Of a stretch of 64,000 nucleotides of DNA, positions 34,207-47,236 are shown piece by piece. A program made the translations under genes and the position numbers. The stretch is from the NCBI GenBank assembly GCA_950295325.1, contig OX485806.1, positions 53,935,169 through 53,999,168 of the forward strand, given 5' to 3'. Numbering within the stretch: the first letter of the stretch is position 1; the number at the start of each line of letters is the position of its first letter. A model generated the notes under the pieces. That model made no database searches and was not told the DNA's origin. It worked only from the letters and a program-made list of their open reading frames with translations. Source of the DNA: Polytrichum commune (Eukaryota > Streptophyta > Polytrichopsida > Polytrichales > Polytrichaceae).

Positions 34207-35060
34207 ATCTCATAAATACCATATTCAAAGAATATCTGGAAGTCTTCACCCTTGTTTTCATGGATGACATATTAGTGTTTTCCAAAAATGAGGAGAAACA
34301 TAAATAACACCTTGAGAAGGTGTTTTATGTTTTGAGAAGACATAAATTGTATGCTAAGAGAAACAAGTGTCAATCATCCGCACCCAAATTGAATACCTTG
34401 GATATGTGTTGTCTGGCGAAGGTGTCTCAGTTGATCTTAAAAAAATCGAGACAGTGGTGAGGTGGCGCGTGCCAAAGGATAAGATTGAGGTCAGACATTT
34501 TTTGGGGTTGGCTACTTACATGCGGAAATATGTAGGGGATTTTGCCAAGATTGTAGTCTCCATGACGGATTTGTTGAAAGGCAAATTTGAAATAATCACT
34601 TGGACTCGTGATTGTCATGAAAGCTTTGAGGCTTGTAAGAAAGCTTTGGTAGAAGTCCAGGTCTTCAGGATCATGGATCCCTTGAAAGGTGGGCTAGTCT
34701 TGTGCGCATATGCTAGTGATATGGTTGTAGGTGGTGTTCTTATGCAAGAAGGCAGGGTGATCACTTATGAATCTAAAAAACTTAACAATGCAGAGTTGAA
34801 TTATTCATGAGAAATAACTATTAACGATAATTCATGCATTAAAAGTTTGTCGTCACTATCTATTAGGTAGTGAATTTAAGATAGAGACGGATCATTAGTC
34901 ATTACGATATTTGACTAGTCAAACTAATCTAAATCGTAGACAAAGTCATTGGATGGAATTGATGCAAGAGTTCAATTTTTAGAATCAATACATGAAAGGC
35001 AAAGAATATGTTATGGCAAATTCTTTGTCATGTAGACCCTTTCAAATGCAGTGTCTTTAG
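34176..35060 (+). pseudogene. Partial RT and RNase H of the chromovirus-type element
   Basis: The RT begins abruptly with LTNAPATFM (about 34176), then [11 protein letters not shown] (about 34258), the equivalent of the YVDD box, then IEYLGYVLSGEGVSVD and the connection GLATYMRKYVGDFA. RNase H follows with AYASDMVVGGVLMQEGR, where the first Asp of the usual ADASD is Tyr, and YESKKLNNAELNYS before a TGA at 34808-34810. The same phase then reads RHYL and SLRYL segments to about 34990. The front half of the RT, with the LR(M)CVDYR and catalytic-Asp motifs, is absent. Confidence 0.82.
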
Positions 35061-35075
35061 TGAAAGACATTATAC

Positions 35076-36518
35076 TTGATAAAATCAAAGGATGTTATAA
35101 GGATGGTGTGTTTTTCTCTATTCATTTTGAGAGTTTGTCGAAAGAATCTGGAACCTAAGAGGAAATTGATAAATTTTCTGCCTATGCTTTGGATGTGGAT
35201 ATTTTATATTATAAGTCTGGAATTTGTATTCTTGAGGTGGGAGATTATAGGAAAAATATTATCTGTGATTGTCACAATATTCCTATCTCAGGTCATCCAG
35301 GGTTTTGGAAAACATATGCGACAATAAAGAAATATTATTTTTTGCCAGGATTGAAAAGAAATATGAAAGATCATGTCGAGAGGTGTTTGTTATGTCGAAA
35401 AAACAAAGTGGAGCAAGTAAAACATCAAGGGTTGTTGCAACTGTTGTCAATGCCCAATATAAAGTGAGAGTCTATTTCTATGGATTTCATTGTGGATCTT
35501 ACTAGGACTCAAAAGGGGTTTGATAGCATTTTTGTGGTCGTTGATAGACTAACTAAGCAGGCCCTACAACTACAACTGTGACAACTTTGGGAGTAGCTGA
35601 GTTGTTTTTTACATAGATATTTTTGAATATTGGGTTGCCGTGAGAGATTATTTGTGACATAGATAGAAAATTTGGGACTGAATTTTGGTAATCTTTATTC
35701 AAATTATGTAGCACCAAGATTAGTATGAGTTCAACATATCATCCAAAAACGGATGGACAGATTGAGAGAACCAATATGAGTTTTGAAGACATGCTTCGAA
35801 TGTATGTTGGTAAAAGACAACAGTCTTGGGATAAGTGATTGTATTTGATATTATTTGCTTATAATCAACGAGAGCATAGTAGCATAGGGATGAATCCATT
35901 TTATGTTTTATATGGTCAAGAATGTAGAACTCCAATCTCCTTAGCAACTCCTAATTCTAAAATTGAAAGTTTTAATCAAATGATTCAAGGAATGCATAGT
36001 ATATTGGAATGTGCTAAGCAATGTATGCAAGGTGCACAAGAGAGATCTAAATTCTATGATGATCAAAGGAATGTAAGAGAGTTTGAAGTTGGTCAAATGT
36101 ATTTTTGAAAGTAACGCCTAAACGCTCTGGATTAAAATTTGGAAGGTGTAAAAAATTACGCCCTAGATTTTGTGGTCCGTTTCAAATTCTTGAGAGAGTT
36201 GGTCAAGTGGCGTATGTATTAGACTTACCCAAGGACTGGAAAATTCATGATGTGTTTCATGTAATTTTGTTTAAAAAATACGTATCTGACCCCAATCATG
36301 TGCTTCCAGATTTACCTCAAGTAATTTATGAGGGGGAGATGTTGGTTGAACCTAAAAGAATTTTACAGGTCGATTTGCAACACCTCACAAATAGGTCATT
36401 AAAGAGATTTCTTATTAAGTGAAAAGTTTATCCTAAAGATGAGGCATCATGGGAGTTAGAAAATGAGTTTAGGGAAACTTATCCAAATTTTGTCATTGCG
36501 GACAATGACTTAATTTGA
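35076..36518 (+). pseudogene. Integrase with C-terminal chromodomain of the chromovirus-type element
   Basis: The zinc-binding HHCC part reads HNIPISGHPG...RCLLCRKNK (about 35270-35410). Core fragments are VVVDRLTKQ (about 35540) and STYHPKTDGQIERTN (about 35730). Then come HSSIGMNPFYVLYGQECR and the GPF(Q)ILERVGQVAYVLDLP region typical of gypsy integrase C-termini (36105-36422). The last part, VEPKRILQ...RSLKRFLIKWK-like...PKDEASWE, is a chromodomain, which in chromoviruses directs insertion to marked chromatin; the expected Trp before KVYP is a TGA at 36420-36422. Several stops and phase changes interrupt it. Confidence 0.85.
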
Positions 36519-36529
36519 GAGGGGAAGAG
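36517..36529 (+). other. Polypurine tract before the 3' LTR
   Basis: GAGAGGGGAAGAG lies directly before the TGTAATGG start of the 3' LTR and would prime plus-strand synthesis. Confidence 0.88.
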
Positions 36530-36884
36530 TGTAATGGACTAATTGGGAAATGTATTGTTGAGGATAGAAATAAATTGCAGGGATGAATGTTCAAAACTAA
36601 GAAGCATGGATGAATGGGAAATCAAAGGATGAGAAGGACAAGGGGTTGGATGATTCTTATCTATGAAAATAAAAAGGAAAGTGATTTAAGCACATAGATA
36701 AGGGAGACTTCAGTTTATGTATAGAAAAACTTGAGAATTCTAAAAGTATGTCATAGATACTATGTATAAATATGGCTCGGGGGAAAGAGAACACACATTA
36801 TGTTTTGTGGTGTGTCTTTAGGTTGGGAGGTGAGCTTACTCAATAAATAATTGTTTTTATGAAATATTAGCAAGGTATGTTACA
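36530..36884 (+). repeat. 3' LTR of the chromovirus-type element
   Basis: It starts TGTAATGG and ends GTTACA, followed by CATAA, the target duplication. It matches the 5' LTR along its full length with about one difference in ten and has a TATA-like box at about 36765. Confidence 0.92.
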
Positions 36885-36889
36885 CATAA

Positions 36890-37339
36890 CATGTAAGAAA
36901 TTAGATGTGGCCCAACTAATTAAGTAAGCGTACTTGTTATCCTGTCAACTCAAGTAACAAATAACTAAAAACCACACACAAAATATATAAGCTATGTTAT
37001 TTTATTCATTAGGGTTAGGTTGCTTTGATCCCAAGGCTAGTGCATCTACGCTTAGACTAGGATAAATTAGGCATTAGATTAAGAAAATTGATGTAGCTTA
37101 GATAATTATTTTAGATACTGAAAATCTAGATACAACCTACCGGAGGAATACGATGCGATTACCAAATCCCCTCTGAAACTGAAGCACTCATGAAATATCA
37201 TAACATCTTGGTTTGGCTTGGGCACTTGCCAAGACAAGCCACTTTCATGAAAGGGTTTGTGTGGTTTTGTTAGGTTCTTTCGGAGGAGGTGCCAAAAAGT
37301 ACTATATCAATCCAAAATTAACTAGTAAATTGAATATCT
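36890..37339. other. DNA without recognisable gene
   Basis: Right flank of the chromovirus-type element. No frame, RNA gene or repeat that I can support. Confidence 0.45.
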
Positions 37340-40300
37340 CGATCACTAACTAGCTTTCTTAAAAAACCATGATGTTTATATGCAAAGTCTATGAATAATC
37401 TTGGTGTTTTTTCTATAGTAATTGTGGTTAGTGTGGCTATAAAATGATCCATCTTGCTTAATTTATCCACACACACTAATATTTTATTATTCCCTTGTTT
37501 TGTGAGAGTTAATTAAATAATTAAATCAAGGCTAACACATTCCCACTCCCTTTCAAGAATTTCTAAGGGTTGCAATAATCTTGCTATCCTTGTAGTAGAA
37601 GCTTTACCACGTTGATATACATCACATGTATTTACATAAGTCTTGACATTATCATTCAATTGTGGCCACCAAAATTTGGTCTCAATTTATTTCAAGGTCT
37701 TCGTAATATCCATATGTCTACTATAAAAAACCTCATGACATTCAAAGAGTATATCTTTATGAAGGGAGCCTACATCATGTACCACAATTGTATTTTGGCA
37801 CCACCAGATGGCATATTTGAAGACCAATTTTGCTAAATTAATCGGATCCTTAAACCACGGTTCCAAAACATACCTTACAATGTTCTTATTAAAGAATTCA
37901 TTGTTGAGCCCAAGGGATTTTTTCTAGTGTTGGTCATCTTCATGGGAGCACTCCTCCTACTGCCAGCCGCCACTAATTGGAAGCTACAACTTGAAGCGCT
38001 TCTTATCAGTAAGGTTAATGTGATCCGTTTTTCATCTAATGGGTTTTTGCTTAATGGATTTGGCAACATTGCTTCTCCCATAACGATACTCCCATGAATA
38101 ATCAAAAATTTGTTTCAAATACTCTACCTATCGAGCCTGACACCTTGACAAATTTTGTTGTGATTTTAGATAGATTAATGGATAGTGAACTGTAATCATT
38201 ACACATTTTGAATATTCTAAATAGCAATGCCATGTTCGTAAGGCATGCACAACAACTATTGATTCTTATTTACTTGTGGTATAATTTCTTTCAACAAGTG
38301 TAAGCTTGCGGCTTTCAAAATCAATTGGCCTACCTTTTGTGAAAAAATGCTCATATACCCAAAAAAAAAACATCATATATGATTTCAAATCTTTCACCAA
38401 TTATTGGTGAATTCAAAACGGGCATGTGAGTTGACACATATTTAACCTCTTCAAAAGACTCTTGATATTGATCAATCTAAATGTTCTTCACATTTTTTTT
38501 GTCAAATGAGTTAAATGAGAAACTAAGGTCAAATAACCTTGAATACATCGACAAAAATAACTACTAAAATCCAAGAATAAATGCAATTGACTTACATTGT
38601 TGGGCCTTGCCCATCCAGTCACCATATCAAACTTTTGAAGGTCGACCTTGATTTCATATTTACCCACCACATGGCTAAGGTATTCTAACTCGTTATTTGC
38701 AAAGGGACACTTAATCTACTTAGCATATAATTTGTTATCCCGTAATATATTGAATATTTTGCGTAAATATTTAAGGTGTTTTTCTTGTCTCTTTGAAAAC
38801 ACCAAAAAATCATCAAAATATATCAAAACAAACTTTTCCAAGTTTTGTTGAAAATTTCTATTAATTATCCCTTAAAAGTTGTAGGTGCATTAGTCAATAT
38901 CCAAAACTCAAAAATTTGAATTGGTAATGGCTAAAAGGTAGTCTAAATGTAGTCTTAGGTACATTTTCTTCAAAAATTTAAATTTGATGATATCCTTGAG
39001 CCAGATTTAATGAACTCAACACACGAGATCCGACCATTTGATCAAATAGATCATCAATTCTTGGCAATGAATACCGATTCTTTATGGTTAGTTTATGTAA
39101 AGCTCTATAATCTATCACCATTCTCCATCCACCATTTTTTTCTTAACGAATAAGATTGGTGATCAATAAGGTGAAGAGTTTGGTTCTATCCACCCTTTGT
39201 GGATATATTCTATAATTTTCTTAGGCTTCTTCAACCTCCAAAATACTGAGTTTAAAAATAGGTCTATAAGTTGGTTAATGATTTTTTTCGAATGGTAGAG
39301 TATGGGCCATCTTTCTCTTTGGTGGAAGCTCTGCATATATGGGTTGAACTATATCTTCATATTCCTTCACCAAACACCCTACAAAGTTTTTTCCAACCTT
39401 GAAGATAATTATTTATTATGTATCTTTTCAAATGATTAAGTAAAGGTGTACAACCTTTCTTTATTGCTCTCTTGAATTACAAAGCTAATAACATGTCGCC
39501 TTGAGGCATGGGTTTTTCCTTGCTTGTTACCACACTTTGAATTGTAATTTTCTTATTGCCTTTATGCAATATAAAAGCTTTAAAATCATAATAAATGTGG
39601 CTCTATGTTTATCTCCCAAAATCAAGTCAAAGCCATTATTTAATTTGATAATCAAACAAAACACTTGAGATTGGTATTGTTGAATTTTCACATGCACATT
39701 GACGGTCCCCTCCATTTCAACTTCCAATTCATTTTTTAATACCACTTTACCATTATTTTCTTTCACATGCAAACCAATGCGTTAAAATATGCTGAACTCA
39801 AATAACAATGACCAACAACAATATTTACTAAAATATGCCCATCTATTCTCAAGACTTTCCCTAAAAATTGCATAGTTAGACCATTAGTCGAAATAAAATT
39901 CAAGAGTCTAGGTTTGAGGTGCATCATAATACACTTGCCATATGATTTTCTTTATGAATGCAAAAACATCTACATAAGTGTGTTTACACTCATGTAATAA
40001 TTGAAATCTTGACAATTATCTCAAAGGCTACATAAGCACTTACATACTTGGCTAGGTTTTTGGGATATGAGTCAATAAGTAAACAATAACCAAAAACCTT
40101 GGAGTCTTCACTAAAAAACGTATCTAGTGAACTTAGGAGATTAAGAAATTTGTTCAATGAATTGCCTATCTTCTAAGATTTGAACAAGATAATCAAATTT
40201 TCTTTTAATCTTGATCTCCTTTCTACCTAAACAAATTTTCCACAATCTTTATGTTAAGGATCTACAAAAAAATTTATGCTTTGTCAATAGTGGAATTAGA

Positions 40301-41042
40301 TTTCTTAGGGTAAGTATTAGCCCTATGGTCATTTTTCCCACAAAATAGCATTTTCCTTCTTTCTTTAAGGCTACAATTTTTTGTAACAAATCTCCCTACC
40401 ATTAATAAACTTCATGATAGATTTCTTTTATTCTTTATTGAACCACCTACTCTTATAGAAGGACTCCTATAAAAGGAGTATTTTTTACACCGTTCTGAGT
40501 AGATGCAATCCCTAACCTAGACTTAATTTGTTGGAGATTAATCTATAAAAACAACATAGGTAATTAGCCTCTGAGAATCATCCCAAGGTTGGGCATCATT
40601 CAATGGGTCCATCATTATCTTTAGTCATTTTTGGCTTCAATCCATCAATAAAATGGTGAATCTTATTACCAACACTCATGAATAAAGTAACAACTTCTGC
40701 ATATAAATTTTGAAACTCATTGGCATAACTTTCAATCGATGAGTGTTGAGATAACTTACCAGGTTTGACACGGACATGCTTATAATTCATTGGCTCCTTC
40801 ATTATATTGGCTTCCAAAATTGCCAATTTCACCTCATTGCGCTTCTTGGCCTTTTCCAATTCTTCCATCTTTAATATATGGTTTTCAATAGTAATATTAT
40901 TCTCTAACATATTCTCCATCTTTGGGGTTACTGAAACATTCATCTCAAGAAATGCCATCTTTGTTTTGAAACTAAAACATGTTTTGTACCAAATGTGACA
41001 AAATTTTAATTTTTTGTTGGAAATTTCTTTGGCATGAACCAT
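37340..41042 (-). pseudogene. Minus-strand Ty3/gypsy relic (gag, protease, RT, integrase fragments)
   Basis: Read on the minus strand, the pieces are in gypsy order. Gag is 41042-40596 (148 codons; SIESYANEFQNLYAEV and GLKPKM are gag-like). A protease-like end with GFDLILGDK lies at 39772-39527. RT fragments at about 39160-38780 include ILFVKKK, a DYRALHKLTIKNRY-type stretch, RIDDLFDQMVGSRV and GYHQI in changing phases. The RT-RNase H connection is 38670-38488 (WARPNNVSQLHLFLDFSSYF). Integrase at about 37690-37340 shows KFWWPQL, YVNTCDVYQRGKAS, SLDLI and VCVDKLSKMDHFIAT. Stops are frequent in all parts. The integrase resembles those at 35-36 kb and 50 kb, so it is probably also a chromovirus relative. 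Confidence 0.75.
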
Positions 41043-41260
41043 CTAACCACAAGATATGATAAAAGACCTCCTTACTCTTGCACAAGAGTCCTATATATGC
41101 CTTTCCACCATGCCCAGTTGTCTTAAATTTAACCAAAGTAAAAACATGTTCATTATTAGCAATTATAATGAACTCTATGCTTTTACTTTAAACTCATTCT
41201 AGATTATTAGTATCTTAGTTCTAGACAACATGTACCAATAATGGTCCATGTTATAATATA
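40995..41260 (-). repeat. Leader or LTR part of the minus-strand gypsy relic
   Basis: This is homologous to 25795-26075 in the same orientation. On the minus strand it ends in the gag start (ATG at 41042) and carries a TATATA box about 60 bp before it (about 41097). I could not define LTR ends or a primer site. Confidence 0.55.
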
Positions 41261-42582
41261 TGTGGTTAGAATCATTATCACAACTTTAGAAACCCTAAGT
41301 AAATTAAAATTGTCGTCTTCCTCACCCTGTCATAAAGAGATAGGGCAAACTAAGGCACGTACACATTCCTTTAGATAATTTTGAGTGCATTGTTGAACAT
41401 AGTGCCTTTGTCTTTCTTGGCACAAAAGATTTTGCAAGGTTATAGGTTAAATATATTCCTTAAATAGATAGAATTTGCCACATTGATTGTGAAATTGCAA
41501 TTTTTTTTAAAGCTCATTGTAATCTTTGAGTATGAGTCACACATGAACCGCCAAAATCCAATAAAATTATTTTCTTGTTGTGCTTGAATGATATGAAATT
41601 GTTAAATATTGTCCTTTGTTGTGATTGCATTGAACTGAATCCAAAACCGTAACGCAATTGATTAAGTTTAAATTGTGAGTAAATTTGTCTGAGTCTGGAA
41701 AGAATTGAGATTCATGAAAATTGATTAGGCTCGTGGGAATGTTTGTCTGACAGATAAATTGAGATTGATAGAGATTAATAGATGTGTAGGAAATAAACAA
41801 AAATGTAAAAAATATATTTTTTATTTCCATGGAAGAACATAGGACATATAGAAGTGGTTTGTGATCAACATGAGAAAATAGTCTCAAACAAACAAGAAGA
41901 TGAAATTAGCACATGTAAAATTATTGACTAAAGAATGTGTTTGTCAAGATTGAAGAACCGAATTGACTTATAGTCGGTCAACACTTTCAGAGATAGACTT
42001 TGAATGACTGAGACCAACGTGAAGCATAATCATATCAACTTCTAGAGGCAAAAGATTCCAAACCATTTGAATTTAATAGATGCACATACACTTGGAATAA
42101 AATACCAATTAGTGCATATCCATGGAATAAATCACACGCTAGGTCATAATTTCATTGACGACCTAAAGTGGGAGATGGTTTATGGCCTATGTGGTGAATT
42201 TGAAGTGCTCTACCATTAAAGTTTTCACCACCGTTTGTGGTCATGTTCTATACACGCATATTTCAATTTTTAGATGTTCTATGGACGTACATTTCAAATT
42301 TTACATGTTCTCTACACGTACAACTATATGTACTGGAGTTGAACTGAAGAGGAGGATGGGTTGAGTATGTATTGGGTTGGCTTCAAATTCAGTGTGCATG
42401 CAAGGAAGAGAAAAGGGGAGGGGACGGTAGGATTGCAAGAGTTTGTGAAGTCCAAAATGCAAGATGATTCCCTTCGCCAAGTTTGCCTTCGTAGTCACCG
42501 AGTGTGATTTCTTCTCGTTCAGCTGATTTTTTTAGAATCAGACTACTTAGGAAGTCTGTTAGACACAAAATACAACGCAAAG
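41261..42582. other. DNA without recognisable gene
   Basis: Short frames only (for example 41567-41887 on the minus strand, 106 codons, no motif). No repeat boundary was found. Confidence 0.45.
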
Positions 42583-45106
42583 GGGGCAATGCAAGGTGCA
42601 AATGTGTTAGTCATTTTTGAGCATCCGATGCAATCGGAAATCTCTGCTCGTTATGGTTGCAAGCTCTGATTGCTCAGGTGGTTATTGTAGCCTAGTTGAA
42701 GAGAAGAGGTGGGATACTATTGTAATTGGCAAGGTGGATGGCAGATTCCTTACTTTCGCGTTTCGACTCTCCTTTTTTGTTCTGTCTGTTTCACAATGGG
42801 CGCAGTGGCTACAAATTCAAGACATAAGTTTTTTGAGTTTTGGTCCATTTTCTTTGAACACTTCGTTTGTCTACTAAATGCACGATTATGGATAACCTTC
42901 CATGACATTTAAGCTTTACCGCATGCCTCTAGCTCTATCAACTTGGCCAACTATCTTCTTAATCGAACATGACAATCTTGGTTGGACTTCTCCAATATAA
43001 GATTGTGATGTGACATTTTGGTAGATATCGGTAGCTTGTTGTTTTGGAAGGTTGTTCTTCTCAACACCCACACAAAGTAACTTAAAAACGAGTTTGATGA
43101 AGATTTCATAGTATCCAGTATAATGAGAGAACACACAATGAGTATGGACATGCTAAAAGCATTTAGGGGTTAAGGTTGACGCTTCCTTGTCGCCGTATGG
43201 AGATGCATCAGGGAGTCATGCCTTGCCAGCCTAAGTGTCGTGTTGAATTAAAGTCCAACGTTTTGCAGTTTCATCTGTTCTTCTGATTAAGGGGCATAGT
43301 TGGTCATAGAAAACAAGATGACTTGATTGCACTTATCCAGGTTTATAGTGAAGGTTGTAGTGGATTTTAGTGTATGGAGACAAATTGAATGGCTTATAAT
43401 GTCGCACATTGTACAAATTTGCACACATGACATTACTAGTAGCGAGTGGTGCTTGGCATGTGGTACTTGCTGTGTGCAGAATTGCAGCTGTTGGCTTTAT
43501 AATGGTCTTCATTATACCTTTGCAAAACTAAGTGATACTGTAAGTGTAGAGTCACAAAATCTGAGAGAATGGACTCTCAAGTTCTAGAGAATGAAGACCT
43601 AACCTTGAAGTGCAAGTGGACCACTGCTTTAGTGTTTGATATCTGTGAATAACCATGCCAATCTTGGATTTCCCTTCCAATAACCTGGGACATCCTAAAC
43701 TTGACAAACTCTAGTTTCTGTGTCTTGTGTACAATATATGCATACGTTATACAAGATTGGCAACCATACAAGGGGTGGTAGAAGACTTTAGAAGGCCTGC
43801 AGTTTACAGATTTTGTTTGCTACTCTAGCCTTTCAACGATCATCGATACACCTTGGCCGTTGGCAAGAAGATGTTTCACTGTCTGAAATTTGAGAAAGTA
43901 GGCTTCTGCATCACCTTCTGGATTGGGATTGTGGACATTGCCTATTTGAAACAGTTGCACAGCTTATCCGGGCTACCTGTTGATTGAGAGTAGGATAGTT
44001 GGGGCAAGCAGTTTAAGAAATTAATCATAACTTGCCAGCATCTCATGGCTCTTGAAGGAAATTATACTAAAGTTGTTATTCTACTGAAACTTTCACTCTC
44101 AGCCTTTCCAATTTTCTTATGAAGAGGTTAGTTCATTTCAAGCCATGAGCCTAACAAACTGTGGCATGACAAAGATTTTTGCACCAACGTTCGCAAATGA
44201 CATGATAAGACTATGTGAGAGAGTGGGACTTCAAACAGACCAAATACAACCTTTTGAACATCAATTTGTATTGTTCTTTCTGCACGACTCATTCTGCTCA
44301 ATTGTACCTAACACAAGGACAAGTTTGTTGCGACTTCATGACACAAACTTTCTACACTCCTAAGAGAACCAAACCCCAGGTATGCAATCCTGCATTATTG
44401 CCGAAAAATATCGGAAAGTGTTGTCTAGTTTTACATAAAATAATTGTTTTTTGGCAGTAATTCTACCATTGTGTCGCATGTCGTTCTATGGGTAACATCT
44501 TCCTTGTGCAGGCAAACACCAAAAGCAAAGTTGCTAGAGCAAATCACTACCCCGAAGAAAACCCTGAAATTCTAAATTACATCTAGGACGAGGTTATACC
44601 TAACGGAAATCCGCAAAGAAGATTGCAAGGAGGTTGAGGAACATTAGAACCATGCGATTGTGGCATAACTCATCCCAAGGGTTTGATCGAAATCGAAAGA
44701 ATTTGTGCAGAAGAGTAGAAATGAATAGCTCTGGGTATCTGCGCAGCCAAAACCAAAATCTTCACTTCCCTAGTCACTTTCATAGAAAGTAGCTATCTGA
44801 CAAATAGATCGGCTAAATACCGCGCTCACCTGATCAACAACGCACAACTTCAAGACCTAATAGGAGCTTGAATTGCTGTGGGCATTTGTATAGGAGCTTA
44901 TATTGTGTTTTCTACTATTTGTATTGAACTGATCAATTCATGCGAGTTGAACCCTAATACAAATGTGCTAGAATAGCTCAAAGTCCATTTCACTAGTTTC
45001 ATGGACCTAAGCAATCGGAGCTTGTAATATACAACCATAACGAGCAGAGATTTCCATCGCATTGGATCCCAAAAATGACTACCACAACTGCACTTTGCAT
45101 TGCCCA
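42583..45106. mobile_element. 2.5-kb segment bounded by about 100-bp imperfect inverted repeats
   Basis: The plus strand at 42583-42678 and the reverse complement of 45006-45106 align: GGGCAATGCAA-GTGCA, then GTAGTCATTTTTG or TTAGTCATTTTTG, an ATGC(G/A)AT stretch, GGAAATCTCTGCTCGTTATG, and CAAGCTC(C/T)GATTGCT(T/C)AGG. One arm has an extra 9-10 bases before CAAGCT. The interior has somewhat balanced base composition and short frames without family motifs (42617-42877, 44145-44363). It could be a non-autonomous TIR transposon or a chance inverted duplication; I found no target duplication. Confidence 0.55.
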
Positions 45107-46523
45107 AGGATGAACCTGAACCTTACAACCCGGCTACGTGCAAGATCTTTGCAACGAGCCTTCTTCACCTGACCTTAATAATTGACCAGCGCCCCAATTC
45201 TCTAAAATGAGAGGCTCACCCCAGTTTCGGACACGCAATACGAGCCTTTCTATATATGAAATCAGATCTCAGCTGCATAAGATCCTATCAATAGATGAAG
45301 AAGAGATCAGTTTCGATGATTGAGAATTCGTGATAACCTTGCAATGAAATGATGGGCATGAGAGAAAGGGCAAGTACATGCCGCCGAAGGCAATCCTAAG
45401 TCTTAACTCACAGACTCAGTTCGACTGCCTCAAGATCTTATCAACCTATAAAACCTTGTTAGATGGCAGCTTAGGTTACAATGACAAGGTGCAAGATGGG
45501 ATCTATCAACTTTGGGTATCAATCCATATGTCTAGATTTGTGCAACCATAGGGAAGATTGTGGATTATTTTGATCTTGTGTTAGTGGACACATTTGGGGA
45601 TACTCATTTGCTTGAGCTCAAGGAGAAGGCCCTAGATCTTACATTTAAAAATGTATCTTTGAATGGATTTGGAACCCCAACACTTTAAACAATGGTTTTA
45701 CTCCTAAATTATTTCATTTGAGTTCATATAGAGTAATATTACGAACATTGTTTTATCATTATGAAAATGATTCTTCAAAGTGACCATGCAAGGGACAATT
45801 TTCACTACCCCACATCCCCCATGAACAATATTCAATATTCAAATGGACAACTTAATATATCATAAATAAAACTTACCAATATTATTTGATTTTTGTTTTT
45901 TGTTACCTAAATCATATATCGTCATCAATGATTGGGTGGAGCATCATGGACGCCTTATTACATATAAATTCAAACCATAAAAACACATGCACAACCCTTA
46001 AAGTTGCCAATGGATTAGATTTAGAGTGTTTTTTAAGTTAGGATTTGACACTATCTTTAAATAGCAAAAACATCCTTAGTAAATCAATTTGTCAACATCT
46101 AGCTAGTTGGTCCAAGGTTGTCAAAATCTTACTATTTGATGTCATTTAGGTCCTAGGTAAAACCAACTAGTAGATATTTGAATAGTTTGAAGTTGTTTAT
46201 TAATCAACAATCTATTTAGTAATTATGTGGCCTTCGTAGCTTAGCTGGTCAAAATTTGACTTGTACGTCCAAAACTATTAAATTGACATTCTAAGGTTTT
46301 TATTAATTCACCATTTTCTTGACCTTAGTGTGCAAGCTAGTCATGAACTAGACATAGGACAATAACTCATCAAAATAACCAGTTTTAGTGTTTATCAGTA
46401 TGTCCACTTGACAAATTGATCCATCTAAGTAGGTAGTCATTTAAAATTGTATAAAGGTAATGTTTGAGCCTTTTGAGTTCATATGTGCAAAAACAACTTT
46501 AAGAATGTGTGTGTGCTTGTAAA
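45107..46523. other. DNA without recognisable gene
   Basis: Nothing supportable. A GTAGCTTAGCTGG box at about 46235 resembles a tRNA A box, but no B box follows. Confidence 0.45.
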
Positions 46524-47236
46524 TTTGAACGGGTAATGCCCATCAAATATGCAACAATTGAGAAAAGATGGTAAATCTTGGAAAAATAGCATTATAGCGT
46601 TAACAATAACAATTCAAATAAATGATTCATCATTGCTATTACCTTATTGTTTCTCTTTTTCCAAACTTGCACATTCCTTAGGGCTGACAAGGATAAGGTA
46701 TTAAATGTGTTCGTCAAAGTGCACATTAAGTAGCTTGTAATGTGTTACCAAAAAATGTCTTAGGAAATAACCAAGATGTGTGAATAGGCGTGTCATGGTA
46801 GCATGTCCATTTCAAATGATCAAAATCACGTGAGAACTCAACTATTGGCATGTATACGACTATAGAGATTAATTATGAATTTGAACGGGTAATGCCCATC
46901 AAATATGCAACAATTGAGAAAAGATGGTAATCCTTGAAAAAATAGCATTATAGCGTTAACAAGAACAATACAAATAAATGATTCATCGTTGCTATTACCT
47001 TATTGTTTCTCTTTTCCAAACTTGCACATTCCTTAGGGCTGACAAGGATAAGGTATTAAATGTGTTCGTCAAAGTGCACATTAAGTAGCTTGTAAAGTGT
47101 TACCAAAAAATGTCTTAGGAAATAACCAAGATGTGTGTACAGGCGTGTCATGGTAGCATGTCCATCTCAAATGATCAAAATCACATGAGAACTCAACTAT
47201 TGGCATGTATACGATTATAGAGATTAATTGTGAATT
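46524..47236 (+). repeat. Tandem duplication of 356 bp, two copies
   Basis: TTTGAACGGGTAATGCCC opens both copies, at 46524 and 46880. The copies run in parallel through ATAGCATTATAGCGTTAAC, CACATTCCTTAGGGCTGAC and GGCATGTATACGA to AGAGATTAATT. They differ at only a few percent of positions, so the duplication is recent compared with the surrounding repeats. Confidence 0.9.

Larger units (their letters stand above)
32342..36884 (+). mobile_element. Complete-ended Ty3/gypsy chromovirus-type retrotransposon, inactive
   Basis: Two direct LTRs (32342-32687 and 36530-36884) bound an internal region with a primer site, gag, protease, partial RT, RNase H, integrase with a chromodomain, and a purine-rich tract before the 3' LTR. 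CATAA flanks both sides (32337-32341 and 36885-36889), a 5-bp target duplication. The two LTRs agree at roughly nine of ten positions by eye, so the insertion is old. At 4.5 kb it is shorter than typical elements of this kind, partly because the first half of the RT is missing. Stops and frame changes throughout gag-pol make it non-autonomous. Confidence 0.93.

Noticed and set aside
46227-46300. tRNA gene or tRNA-derived SINE (GTAGCTTAGCTGG looks like an A box)
   Set aside because: No B box of GGTTCRANNCC type and no cloverleaf follows within 80 bp.
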